64,000 nt of DNA from UBA2561 sp964577275 (GTDB lineage Bacteria; Bacteroidota; Bacteroidia; Cytophagales; Thermoflexibacteraceae). Below the pieces are notes generated by a model, which saw only the letters and a program-made list of their open reading frames with translations, ran no database searches and was not told the DNA's origin. The stretch is taken from positions 1-64,000 of the forward strand of contig CAZNYR010000005.1 of NCBI GenBank assembly GCA_964577275.1, in the 5' to 3' direction. Each line of letters begins with the position of its first letter. Position 1 is the stretch's first letter. This document shows positions 44,194 to 53,300 of this stretch, in pieces. Made by a program: the position numbers and the translations under genes.

Positions 44194-44301
44194 ATTTCCC
44201 TGTATTATCCTCCATTAAATTATTTATATAATTATTTAAATTATCAATTTTACTAAAAAATCAAATTACTCAAGTGGGCATCCATTTGTCATAAAATTAC
44301 T

Positions 44302-45843
44302 ATGAAAAAATATTTAAACTTATTTGACTTCAAACAAAAAGTAGATTACAAAACGGAAGTACTTTCTGGGCTTACGGTCGCCTTAGCCCTTATTCCTGAG
44401 GCAGTTGCGTTTGCTCTGATAGCAGGTTTATCGCCCTTGACTGGGCTTTACGCCGCATTTGTAATGGGATTGGTTACTGCCATTTTGGGCGGTCGTCCTG
44501 GTATGATTTCTGGGGCTACGGGCGCAGTGGCAGTCGTTATTGTGGCTTTGGCGATTTCTCATGGAACCGAATATGTATTCGCCACTGTGGTTTTGGCGGG
44601 ACTCATTCAAGTGTTGGCGGGTGCTTTCCGATTGGGGAAATTGATGCGCTTGGTGCCACATCCTGTCATCTTCGGATTCGTGAATGGGCTGGCAATTATT
44701 ATTTTTATGTCGCAGCTCGACCAATTCAAGGATACATCTGGAAATTGGCTAAGTGGTCAGCCTTTGTATATGGTGCTTGGATTAGTTTTATTAACAATGT
44801 TTATTATTTGGCAATTANNNNNNNNNNTACCAAAACTTACGAAAGCGGTGCCTGCTTCGCTGGTGGCTATTTTGGCAGTTTTCGGTATTGTGATAGGATT
44901 TGAAATTGACACCAAAACGGTAGGGGATATTGCCTCAATTCAGGGCGGTTTTCCGCCTTTTCATATTCCGAATATTCCTTTAACCCTCGAAACATTTGTG
45001 CTTATATTTCCGTATGCGGCGATTATGGCTGGGGTAGGTTTGATTGAGAGTTTATTAACCTTAAATATTATTGATGAAATTACCGAAACGCGCGGCAGAG
45101 GAAACAAAGAAGCCGTAGCGCAAGGCATTGCCAATATTTTATCGGGCATTTTTTCTGGTATGGGCGGATGTGCGATGTTGGGACAAAGCCTGATTAATGT
45201 TTCTAACGGCGCACGGGCAAGACTTTCTGGCATCGTAGCGGCGGTGGCTTTGTTATTATTTGTGATGTTTGGGGCAGAACTCATCGAAAAATTACCGATG
45301 GCAGCACTGACGGGACTGATGATAATGGTCGCTGTCGGAACTTTTGAATGGGCGAGTTTAAGAACTTTTAATAAAATGCCTAAATCGGATATTTTTGTGA
45401 TGATAGTCGTAACATTGGTTACGGTAGTTTTGCATAATTTGGCATTAGCCGTGATTGTGGGCGTAATTATATCGGCGTTGGTTTTCGCTTGGGATAACGC
45501 AAAACGTATTCGGGCAAGAAAATCGATTGATGCGGAGGGCATTAAACATTACGAGATTTATGGTCCCTTATTTTTCGGTTCGGTAACGGCTTTTAACGAA
45601 AAATTTGATGTGCTCAACGACCCCACAGAAGTTATCATTGACTTCAAAGAAAGCCGAGTTGTTGATATGTCAGCGATTGAAGCCCTGAATAAAATTACGG
45701 AACGATATTCAAAAATAGGAAAAAAGGTACATCTGCGACATTTGAGTCCTGATTGTCAAAAATTGCTCAAAAATGCCGATAAAATCATTGATGTCAATGT
45801 ATTGGAAGACCCAAGTTATAAACTGGTGGTCGATAATGTCTAA
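44302..45843 (+). CDS. SulP-family anion transporter with STAS domain (assembly gap inside)
   Basis: 513 residues as read, with ten N at 44818-44827 near residue 173. The SulP transport domain has repeated hydrophobic helices: AGLSPLTGLYAAFVMGLVTA, GATGAVAVVIVALA, LVPHPVIFGFVNGLAIIIF, and GQSLINVSNGARARLSGIVA. The C-terminal STAS domain (about 420-510) contains EVIIDFKESRVVDMSAIEAL. The frame is kept across the gap, so few residues are missing. SulP proteins carry sulfate, bicarbonate or other anions with protons or sodium; the anion cannot be told from sequence. A strong terminator follows. Confidence 0.9.
   Translation: MKKYLNLFDFKQKVDYKTEVLSGLTVALALIPEAVAFALIAGLSPLTGLYAAFVMGLVTAILGGRPGMISGATGAVAVVIVALAISHGTEYVFATVVLAGLIQVLAGAFRLGKLMRLVPHPVIFGFVNGLAIIIFMSQLDQFKDTSGNWLSGQPLYMVLGLVLLTMFIIWQLXXXXPKLTKAVPASLVAILAVFGIVIGFEIDTKTVGDIASIQGGFPPFHIPNIPLTLETFVLIFPYAAIMAGVGLIESLLTLNIIDEITETRGRGNKEAVAQGIANILSGIFSGMGGCAMLGQSLINVSNGARARLSGIVAAVALLLFVMFGAELIEKLPMAALTGLMIMVAVGTFEWASLRTFNKMPKSDIFVMIVVTLVTVVLHNLALAVIVGVIISALVFAWDNAKRIRARKSIDAEGIKHYEIYGPLFFGSVTAFNEKFDVLNDPTEVIIDFKESRVVDMSAIEALNKITERYSKIGKKVHLRHLSPDCQKLLKNADKIIDVNVLEDPSYKLVVDNV
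44818..44827. other. Assembly gap (10 N)
   Basis: A run of ten N inside the SulP gene. Both flanks read in one frame, so the true gap may be short. Confidence 0.99.
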
Positions 45844-45873
45844 AGTTTGATTTAAAACATCAATTCTGATTGG

Positions 45874-45937
45874 TCATTTTGAACGTGTGAAAAATCCATC
45901 AAAAAGATATTTTGCATCGTTCAAAATGATTTTTTTT
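45874..45937 (+). terminator. Rho-independent terminator after the SulP gene
   Basis: TCATTTTGAACG (45874-45885) pairs with CGTTCAAAATGA (45918-45929), followed by eight T. The loop of 32 nt is long. Confidence 0.8.
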
Positions 45938-46244
45938 GCAAAATAGTAATGACCAAATGTTAAAAAAATTTTCGGAAATAAATTTTGTTTTTTGGGAAAA
46001 TTTGAGGGTAAGTTGTTGATTTTTACGTTTTTTTGGTCAAAAAATGAGGCATGATGACTATCAAAAATTTACGATACTGGAGATGCCACTTTAAGTTGAT
46101 TAACTTTAAATTACTGACGGCATCATATTTCATGAAATTGTCCTTTTTGGAGATTTTATAGCACAATTTTTTGTTGTTATTAATTTTTGCTTAAATTGCC
46201 TATTCGTAAATTTTGATAAACAACATTAAAAACTATTTTTGACA
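45938..46244. other. Intergenic region upstream of the M1 peptidase
   Basis: About 300 nt, AT-rich. TTG (46185) and TAAATTTTG (46207-46215) loosely fit a promoter. No gene or structure is seen. Confidence 0.4.
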
Positions 46245-48581
46245 ATGAAAAACTTTACGTTTTGGAGTTTATTTTTGAGTGGGCTGTTGCTTTCTGGAAT
46301 GTTATCGGCACAAACCGAAAATGTGAATAAATCACGATTTAAGCAATTAGACGAAGTTTTACCCACACCCAATACCTACCGCACAGGCTCTGGCGCACCC
46401 GGACACGAATACTGGCAACAAAAGGCTGATTACGAAATTGAAGCCGAAATTAATGATGAAACCCAACGTCTTACGGGTTCGGAAAAAATTACTTATACTA
46501 ATAATTCGCCCGATGTACTGAAATATCTTTGGCTACAATTAGACCAAAATATGCGCGCAAAAGATTCGGATACGTACAAAATTTCGACCGAGGGCGTGCG
46601 TAAAAAATATACGATGGAAGCCATACAAAACGTACTGGGCTATCCAGCGTATGACGGCGGACATAAAATACAGCGTGTCCAGGATAAAGACGGTAAAGAT
46701 TTGCCTTATACCATCAACAAAACGATGATGCGTGTCGATTTGCCTACACCTCTAAAAACAGGCGAATCGTTTGAATTTCAGGTCGAATGGTACTATAATA
46801 TCAATGACCGTGATTTGATGGGCGGTCGAGGTGGTTACAATCTCTTCAAAGAAGACGGAAATTATGTTTATACGATTACGCAATGGTTTCCACGCATGGC
46901 AGTTTATGATGACGTAAATGGTTGGCAACATAAACAATTTTTGGGACGAGGCGAATTTGCCTTGCCTTTTGGCGATTACAAAGTAAAAATTACTGTCCCC
47001 GCTGACCATATTGTCGCTTCGACAGGAACACTACAAAATCCCGAAGAAGTTTTGACCGAAGCTCAACAAAAACTTTATGAAGAAGCCAAAACTGCCTCAA
47101 AACCAGTCGTTATTGTTTCGCAAAAGGAAGCTGAAAAGAAAGAAAAAACCAAAGCGAAAGACAAAAAAACGTGGGTTTATCATGCCGAAAATGTGCGGGA
47201 TTTTGCCTTCGGAAGTTCACGAAAATTTATTTGGGATGCCATGGGCGTAAAACTTGATGGCAAAGACGAACCCATTATGGCGATGTCCTATTATCCCAAA
47301 GAAGCCAATCCGCTTTGGGGCAAATATTCGACCGAAGTGGTGGCGCATACGCTCCGAGTTTATTCCAAATATACGATTGCGTATCCGTATCCTGTGGCGA
47401 TTTCTGTCGAAGGAAATAACGGCATGGAATACCCCATGATTTGCTTCAATTTTGGTCGTCCGAATGCCGATGGCACCTATTCCGAACACACCCGAAATGG
47501 CATGATTGGCGTAATTATTCACGAAGTAGGGCATAATTTTTTTCCCATGATTATCAATTCGGACGAACGGCAATGGACTTGGATGGACGAAGGTTTGAAT
47601 AGTTTTGTCCAATATTTGACAGAACAAGAATGGGAACGAAATTTCCCTTCTCGCAGAGGTGCTGCCCATAAAATCGTGCCGTATATGGCGGGTAATAAGC
47701 AATTTATAACTCCAATTATGACTAATTCGGAATCTATTATTCAGTTTGGTGAGAATGCCTACGGAAAACCCGCCACCGCCCTAAATATCCTGCGAGAAAC
47801 CGTCATGGGACGTGAATTATTTGACCATGCTTTCAAAGAATATTCCGTGCGATGGGCATTCAAACATCCCAAACCTGCGGACTTTTTCCGAACCATGGAA
47901 GATGCCTCTGGCGTAGATTTGGATTGGTTCTGGAGAGGTTGGTTTTATACCACTGACCACACCGATATTGCCCTAAAAGGCGTGAAAATGGTCGAAATTG
48001 ATACCAAAAACCCAGACCTCGAAAAGACAAAAGACAAAAAACGCCGTGATGATGCCGATACCGATATCGCCCAAACTCGGAACGAAAAATTAATCCCCAA
48101 AACCGTTACCGAAAGCCGTTCGGAATTGCGTGATTTTTATACCACCTATGACCAACTCGATGTAACGCCAGAAGACCGAGAGGCTTACCAAAATTATTTG
48201 CAAACTATCGGCAAGCCAGAAAAAGACTTCATCAAAACAGGCACATATTTTTATGAATTAGCCCTTGAAAATATCGGCGGTTTGGTCATGCCTATTATTC
48301 TAAAAATTACATATACTGACGGTTCGGAAGAGGTAAAACGATTCCCCGCCGAAATTTGGCGATTTGGTGATGACATCAAAAAAATCATTCCCACAACCAA
48401 AGAAGTAACACAATTTGAAATCGACCCATTTCTCGAAACGGCTGATACTGAGCGAAATAACAATTATTTCCCCACAAAAGTTACGCCTTCCAAATTTGAA
48501 ATTTTTAAACAAAGAGAATTGCCAAGAGGCAGCACGGGCGAATCCAATCCGATGCAAAAAGCACAAAAACGCAAGAAATAA
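46245..48581 (+). CDS. M1-family zinc metallopeptidase, secreted
   Basis: 778 residues from the ATG at 46245. The signal peptide is MKNFTFWSLFLSGLLLSGMLSAQ. The N-terminal domain shows the M1 saddle with SEKITYTNNSPDVLKYLWLQLDQN. The exopeptidase substrate motif appears as GNNGMEYP. The active site is HEVGH (426-430), with E449 eighteen residues further in WTWMDEGLNSFVQY, the canonical HExxH-x18-E zinc site. The C-terminal region has strands with SELRDFYTTYDQLDVTPEDR and ends in Lys/Arg. It is most like the gliding-bacteria M1 proteins that act in peptide uptake; no T9SS signal is visible. Confidence 0.93.
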   Translation: MKNFTFWSLFLSGLLLSGMLSAQTENVNKSRFKQLDEVLPTPNTYRTGSGAPGHEYWQQKADYEIEAEINDETQRLTGSEKITYTNNSPDVLKYLWLQLDQNMRAKDSDTYKISTEGVRKKYTMEAIQNVLGYPAYDGGHKIQRVQDKDGKDLPYTINKTMMRVDLPTPLKTGESFEFQVEWYYNINDRDLMGGRGGYNLFKEDGNYVYTITQWFPRMAVYDDVNGWQHKQFLGRGEFALPFGDYKVKITVPADHIVASTGTLQNPEEVLTEAQQKLYEEAKTASKPVVIVSQKEAEKKEKTKAKDKKTWVYHAENVRDFAFGSSRKFIWDAMGVKLDGKDEPIMAMSYYPKEANPLWGKYSTEVVAHTLRVYSKYTIAYPYPVAISVEGNNGMEYPMICFNFGRPNADGTYSEHTRNGMIGVIIHEVGHNFFPMIINSDERQWTWMDEGLNSFVQYLTEQEWERNFPSRRGAAHKIVPYMAGNKQFITPIMTNSESIIQFGENAYGKPATALNILRETVMGRELFDHAFKEYSVRWAFKHPKPADFFRTMEDASGVDLDWFWRGWFYTTDHTDIALKGVKMVEIDTKNPDLEKTKDKKRRDDADTDIAQTRNEKLIPKTVTESRSELRDFYTTYDQLDVTPEDREAYQNYLQTIGKPEKDFIKTGTYFYELALENIGGLVMPIILKITYTDGSEEVKRFPAEIWRFGDDIKKIIPTTKEVTQFEIDPFLETADTERNNNYFPTKVTPSKFEIFKQRELPRGSTGESNPMQKAQKRKK

Positions 48582-48612
48582 TATTGCTTATTTTTTGACA
48601 CATGAATTTCCT

Positions 48613-48659
48613 AAAAATTACCCTTGATATGTCTTAAAAACTATCAGGGTAATTTTTTT
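48613..48659 (+). terminator. Rho-independent terminator after the M1 peptidase gene
   Basis: AAAAATTACCC and GGGTAATTTTT with an inner TGATA/TATCA stem (48613-48629 with 48642-48657), ending in a T run. Confidence 0.85.
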
Positions 48660-48738
48660 TGTACTTACCTATTTGATAACAAATTTATCGCTTCAAGAAT
48701 GCAAAATAGATTCTCGAAAAGGAGCGAACTTGCATTTT

Positions 48739-50940
48739 TTAAGAAATTTTAGCTCCAATGACCAAAATATCATCAATTTGGCGATATTCTTGCCCGGGAG
48801 CTGGACTCATCCAATTCAATATCGTTTTTTCGAGATGTTTTTTTTGCGCTTTGGCTGGCAATTCGTGAATTTGATATAGCATTTCATAAAACTGTTTTCG
48901 CATAAATTTTCGCCCTTCCGCACCGCCAAATTGGTCTTGAAAACCATCCGAAAAAATATAAAACGTGGTGGGTTTGCCTAACGGAACGATATGTTTGGTA
49001 AATAATCGTTTTTCCTCTTGTTGCTTGCCTCCGATAGGATGCTTATCCCCTTTAATGATGTGCATTTGATGATTTTGAATATAAACCAATGGGTTTTTTG
49101 CGCCCGCAAATTCGAGGCGAGGCATCTCCGCATTCGGAGCCGAGTTTCGTGCCGTTTGATAAATCACACACAAAGAAATATCCATGCCATCTCGATTTTC
49201 GGTTTCTTCCTGTCGAAGCATCGCACGCACGCCTAAGTGTAAGGCATTCAGGATTTTATCGGCTTCGCTGATACCTTTTAGAATGACAATTTCATGCAAA
49301 ATATCATTCCCAATCATGCTCAAAAAGGCTCCAGGCACGCCATGTCCCGTACAATCCACCGCCGCCAAAATCGTTCGATTCGCTTGAGAAACCGCCCAAT
49401 AAAAATCACCCGAAACCACATCACGAGGCTGAAATAAAATAAAATGTTCGGGCAATGTTTTCTGAATTTTGGCGACTGATGGAAAAATCGAAGTCTGAAT
49501 ATGCCGTGCATAATTAATGCTATCGGTCATGCGTTTATTCGATTTTTTGAGCAATTCAAACGCTGTTTCGAGTTCGTTTCCTTTGGCTTGCAAGGCATCG
49601 CGTTGCATCTGGATTTCCTCCTGCCGTTGTTTGAGCATTTCATTGTCTTTGGTGCGTTGTTTATTTGCCCGAAAAAACATGAACGTCAGTCCCGTAACCA
49701 ATACTAACACCATGATAATCAATAAATTCACTACGGTTTGTTTTTTGATAGTCGCTTCGTGTGCCTCGTTATTTTCGGTCAGGCGTTCAATTTCAGCTTG
49801 CTTTTTTTCCAGATTATGCGAGGCGTGTACTTTTGCCAGATTGAGTGCATTTCTTCGGCGAATCAATGAATCTCTTACATTAGAAAAAATAACATGAAAT
49901 TGATAGGCTTTTTGGAAATCTTTTCGTTTGACATAAAGTTCGGATAAGCCTTTGTAAGTGTTTTCGAGAATGTCCAAATTTTTGATTTTTCGAGAAATAA
50001 CCAATGCACTATCATAATATTTTTCGGCTAAGCGATAGTTTCCTGAAGCAGTCTGGATTTCGCCGATATGATTCAAGACCTCCGCCACATTTGCCCAATC
50101 GCCCGTTCGGATACTCAAATTTAAATCCATTTCCATGTATCGAGAAGCAATACTCAGATTGCCTTGTTCTTGATAAATTTTACCAATTTCGCCCGTTATC
50201 AAAGCCGTTTTGCTTGTATTTTTTGATTTTTGAGCCAAACGTAGTCCTAAATTAAGGTGTCGAAAGGCGACATCATATTTTTTTAATTTTCGATAAGCAA
50301 TGCCCGCATTCAGATATAGAGAAATAAAAATAGGATTTTGGATTTTATTTTGGGCTTCATCTTGGGCAATTTTCAGTGCTTCTTCATAATAAAAAACAGC
50401 CTTGTCAAAATCTTTTTCCTCAAAATATAAATGCCCCACTTGACCGTATAATTGAGCGGCTTCCTGTGTCAATTCAATTTTTCGAAATAACTCTGCGGCA
50501 CTAAAATTATATTCGATTGATAATGTAATATTTCCCTGTTTTGAATATATTTCAGCCAAAAAAGCAATCGTTTTAGACATTTCATACGTCAAATTATTTT
50601 TATCAGCAAATTGCAAGGCATGAAACGCCAAATCTAATCCTTCAGAAAAATTATTCTCCTGCAAATGGAGTTGCGCTACATTCCGATAAGCATGAGGCGT
50701 AGCATCCAAAAAGGACAAAGATTGGGTAATTGCTAAGGCTTGCGCCCCGATAACAAATGCGTTTTGGGAGGGTAATTGGTCTTGAATTTGTGCAATTTGG
50801 TCTAAAATCAAGGCATAATTCGTCTGTTCGGCATTTTCGAGTGCCGCCAAAAGGCTATCGGTCTGCCCCGTATTTTGGGCGTGGATAGTCCCCGAAAAAA
50901 GAACTAAAATACTGATTATGAGTTGGTATAGTTGTTTCAT
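48739..50940 (-). CDS. TPR-SpoIIE membrane phosphatase
   Basis: 733 residues from the ATG at 50940, which gives a signal peptide (MKQLYQLIISILVLFSGTIHAQ). About nine tetratricopeptide repeats (residues 45-385, for example AQLYGQVGHLYFEEKDFDKA) lie in the periplasm. One transmembrane helix (about 400-420, VNLLIIMVLVLVTGLTFMFF) and a coiled coil lead to a cytoplasmic SpoIIE-type PP2C domain: SGDFYWAVS, DCTGHGVPGAFLSMIGND, DGMDISLCVI and YIFSDGFQDQFGG. This is a sensor design in which periplasmic ligand binding may control phosphatase activity. No partner anti-sigma or STAS gene lies near it. Confidence 0.92.
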   Translation of the reverse strand: MKQLYQLIISILVLFSGTIHAQNTGQTDSLLAALENAEQTNYALILDQIAQIQDQLPSQNAFVIGAQALAITQSLSFLDATPHAYRNVAQLHLQENNFSEGLDLAFHALQFADKNNLTYEMSKTIAFLAEIYSKQGNITLSIEYNFSAAELFRKIELTQEAAQLYGQVGHLYFEEKDFDKAVFYYEEALKIAQDEAQNKIQNPIFISLYLNAGIAYRKLKKYDVAFRHLNLGLRLAQKSKNTSKTALITGEIGKIYQEQGNLSIASRYMEMDLNLSIRTGDWANVAEVLNHIGEIQTASGNYRLAEKYYDSALVISRKIKNLDILENTYKGLSELYVKRKDFQKAYQFHVIFSNVRDSLIRRRNALNLAKVHASHNLEKKQAEIERLTENNEAHEATIKKQTVVNLLIIMVLVLVTGLTFMFFRANKQRTKDNEMLKQRQEEIQMQRDALQAKGNELETAFELLKKSNKRMTDSINYARHIQTSIFPSVAKIQKTLPEHFILFQPRDVVSGDFYWAVSQANRTILAAVDCTGHGVPGAFLSMIGNDILHEIVILKGISEADKILNALHLGVRAMLRQEETENRDGMDISLCVIYQTARNSAPNAEMPRLEFAGAKNPLVYIQNHQMHIIKGDKHPIGGKQQEEKRLFTKHIVPLGKPTTFYIFSDGFQDQFGGAEGRKFMRKQFYEMLYQIHELPAKAQKKHLEKTILNWMSPAPGQEYRQIDDILVIGAKIS

Positions 50941-51234
50941 GAACTTGGAAATTATCAACCGTTCCTTTTTATACAAACAAAAATGATGTCAAGATTGAAT
51001 GAATTGCGGCAGAATGAAGAAAAAAGTAAAATTTTAGGCATAAAATAATGAAATGCGTGTAAGTTTACCTAAATTTTTGCATCTTGTTTGCACAAATCGT
51101 AACGCCCAAATCGGATAGGCAAATTTTTGATATTCGGAATACTGACCTTATCATCTGAATTCCAAAAGTACTATCAGCAACCATCAGGGCGTTGTAATTT
51201 AGGAATCAAAACTAAAAAATGAAGACCGAACTAT

Positions 51235-52230
51235 ATGGATGTACTTTTTCAATATTTCAAGACATTTATTGGGTATTTGGCATACGGGGCATTGGCATTT
51301 ACAGTGGTCAATGTCTATCTGACACTCAATAAGTTATGGCGCAGGAAACATCACCGAGAGGTGGCGGAAAGTGTTTCGTTGGGTGGGCGTTTTGTCGCAA
51401 TTTTGTCAGGACTTATTTTTATGCTCGAATTTGTTTTGCGGGCAAAATGGCAAAATCTCCTGAATATGAGCATTCTTATTTTTTCGGAGGTCGTTCAGAT
51501 TTTGATTGGCGCAGGGGTCTGGGTCATGCGCGAAGACAAACAAAGTTTATTTCAACTCATCAAACAATCCCTCAAACTTGAACGCCGTGAGTCAGGTGAT
51601 TTGGCTCGTTTACTTTTTTTTCCTTCTCATGCCGATAAAATTATTGATATTTTGGTGCAAGTTTCTATGATTGATGAGGTTATCGAACCGCGTGAAAAAA
51701 AGTTTATTTTGGCATTTGCCGAGCAATGGCACATTCCCGTAAATTGGAAAGATGTCGAAACACGGCTCATTGAAGGCGGTACCACCTACACCAAATTGAG
51801 AAAAGACGTGCGCTCTTATTTAGACTCCTCACCCCCACCCGAACAGGCTTCGCAACTCAAGGAACTCATCCGAGTTTTGATAGAAATTGATGAGGAAGTA
51901 ACTGAACAAGAGGAACTTATACTTGATGAACTCACAGGACTCATCAAGGGATATGTCGAGAAAGGTGGCGCAAAAAATGAATTTAATGTCGTTTTAATTC
52001 CACAAAGCGAAACCCAACGGCATTATATCGAAACCCAAGTAGCGGACGCAGGACAAAAAAATAGCTTGGCAGGCGGAGATGTATATTTGGTCGGTCCTTT
52101 TTATTCGCTCAAATATGCCGAATTGATTTCCGAAAAATATCGCCAACAAAACCTGCTGAGTATGCCTGTCAAAGGCAATCTTCGCACGGGAACTTATCAG
52201 TTTTTTGAAGGAAATTTAGATGCGGTTTAG
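51235..52230 (+). CDS. TerB-like membrane protein with SPOR-like tail (copy 1)
   Basis: 331 residues. Three hydrophobic segments at the N-terminus (about 10-30, 50-70, 75-95) are followed by a helical TerB-like domain. It has two acidic motifs, SMIDEVIEPREKKFILAFAE and EIDEEVTEQEELILDELTG, resembling the paired D-x-x-E metal-binding helices of TerB/DjlA proteins. The last 85 residues contain DVYLVGPFYSLKYAELISEKYRQQ-type sequence: a SPOR-like strand-helix with GPFYS. A SPOR domain would bind peptidoglycan. The next gene, 24 nt downstream, is its paralogue, so this is an operon, with a PD40-OmpA gene following. Function is unknown. Confidence 0.75.
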   Translation: MDVLFQYFKTFIGYLAYGALAFTVVNVYLTLNKLWRRKHHREVAESVSLGGRFVAILSGLIFMLEFVLRAKWQNLLNMSILIFSEVVQILIGAGVWVMREDKQSLFQLIKQSLKLERRESGDLARLLFFPSHADKIIDILVQVSMIDEVIEPREKKFILAFAEQWHIPVNWKDVETRLIEGGTTYTKLRKDVRSYLDSSPPPEQASQLKELIRVLIEIDEEVTEQEELILDELTGLIKGYVEKGGAKNEFNVVLIPQSETQRHYIETQVADAGQKNSLAGGDVYLVGPFYSLKYAELISEKYRQQNLLSMPVKGNLRTGTYQFFEGNLDAV

Positions 52231-52254
52231 CACAAAAATTACGACAAAAAAAGC

Positions 52255-53214
52255 ATGGAACTTTTTAGACAAATCTTACATATCTTGGTCATCAGTTCAG
52301 TCGGCTTTTCTGTGCTGAATGTCTATCTGACCATCAATAAACTCTGGAAACGAAAGCACCTCAAGGTTGTTGCCGATAGTATTTCGGTCGCAGGGCGATT
52401 AGTCGCCTTTGTGGGAGGCTCTATTCTGGGACTCAATCTGTTACTGGATGCCGAATGGCTGGGCGGTACGAACCGAATGCTCTTTGTTATCTTGGCAATC
52501 CTTCAAACTTTTATTGGCATTGGTTTTTGGGTAGAATCTGAAAGTGGTAAAAATTTTTTTCAATTATTGCGTGACTCCTTACGTGACGAACGCAAAGAAT
52601 CTGCCGAATTAGCCAAGTCTTTTTTCCGTCCTTCTCATGCCGAATTGGTCTTGGATATTCTGACCGAAGTAGCACTGATTGACGAAGTATTAGACCCCAG
52701 AGAGCGTGAATTTATTCAGGCGTTTGCTGATTCATGGAAAATCAAAATTTCGTGGGAAGAAATCGAAAAACGACTCGCCAAAGGACAGTTTAGTTATGAC
52801 AAACTGCGGGAGAATATGATTCTCTATCTCAAAACGCATCCGCCTCATTTTCAGACCTCTCAACTTGCCGATTTGCTCAATATGTTGGTCAATATTGACG
52901 AAGAAGTATCCGAAGAAGAAGATTTGATTTTGGCAGAATTGACAGGGCTAATTCATGGATATATGCACGCTGGAGAAGCCCAAAAACATTACGAAGTAGC
53001 CTTGATTCCGCAGGATAAACTGCAAGAAGAAGAAATGGCATTATTGCTCAAAGACATCAGCAAAAAATCCGAACTCGCCGGCGGTTATGCTTTCCGATTA
53101 GGTCCTTTTTATTCCCAAAAATATGCTCAAGTCATTTGTGATAAATATCGAGAAATGGAATATTTTTCGATTTGGTTTGAAGCCAATAAACCTCAAGATA
53201 TTGAAGACGATTAA
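52255..53214 (+). CDS. TerB-like membrane protein with SPOR-like tail (copy 2)
   Basis: 319 residues, clearly paralogous to the gene ending at 52230. Both share VNVYLT.NKLW(R/K)RKH near residue 28, LKDERKES-type helix (RDERKESAELAKSFFRPSHAE), ALIDEVLDPREREFIQAFA, then IDEEVSEEEDLILAELTGLIHG, and a LGPFYSQKYAQVICDKYRE tail. The second acidic motif is more acidic than in copy 1. The start is 24 nt after the stop of copy 1 and the copies are adjacent, so they arose by tandem duplication. Two copies suggest heteromer formation or specialised partners. Function is not established. Confidence 0.75.
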   Translation: MELFRQILHILVISSVGFSVLNVYLTINKLWKRKHLKVVADSISVAGRLVAFVGGSILGLNLLLDAEWLGGTNRMLFVILAILQTFIGIGFWVESESGKNFFQLLRDSLRDERKESAELAKSFFRPSHAELVLDILTEVALIDEVLDPREREFIQAFADSWKIKISWEEIEKRLAKGQFSYDKLRENMILYLKTHPPHFQTSQLADLLNMLVNIDEEVSEEEDLILAELTGLIHGYMHAGEAQKHYEVALIPQDKLQEEEMALLLKDISKKSELAGGYAFRLGPFYSQKYAQVICDKYREMEYFSIWFEANKPQDIEDD

Positions 53215-53300
53215 TTTTATTTATTATACTATATTATTTGAAAATCAATACGTTACATCCAAATCAAACAAAATTATCTCAAACTATAATACAACAAACA

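Larger units (their letters stand above)
43963..44301. other. Intergenic region upstream of the SulP gene
   Basis: 339 nt containing a partial palindrome (TATCTG...CAGATA, near 43993-44012), a -7 box at 44116 and a 15-codon reading frame. The first half is AT-rich and shows nothing else. Confidence 0.5.

Noticed and set aside
44961..45542. 193-codon minus-strand frame in the SulP gene
   Set aside because: Antisense to conserved transporter helices; Ile/Thr/Ala-rich shadow.
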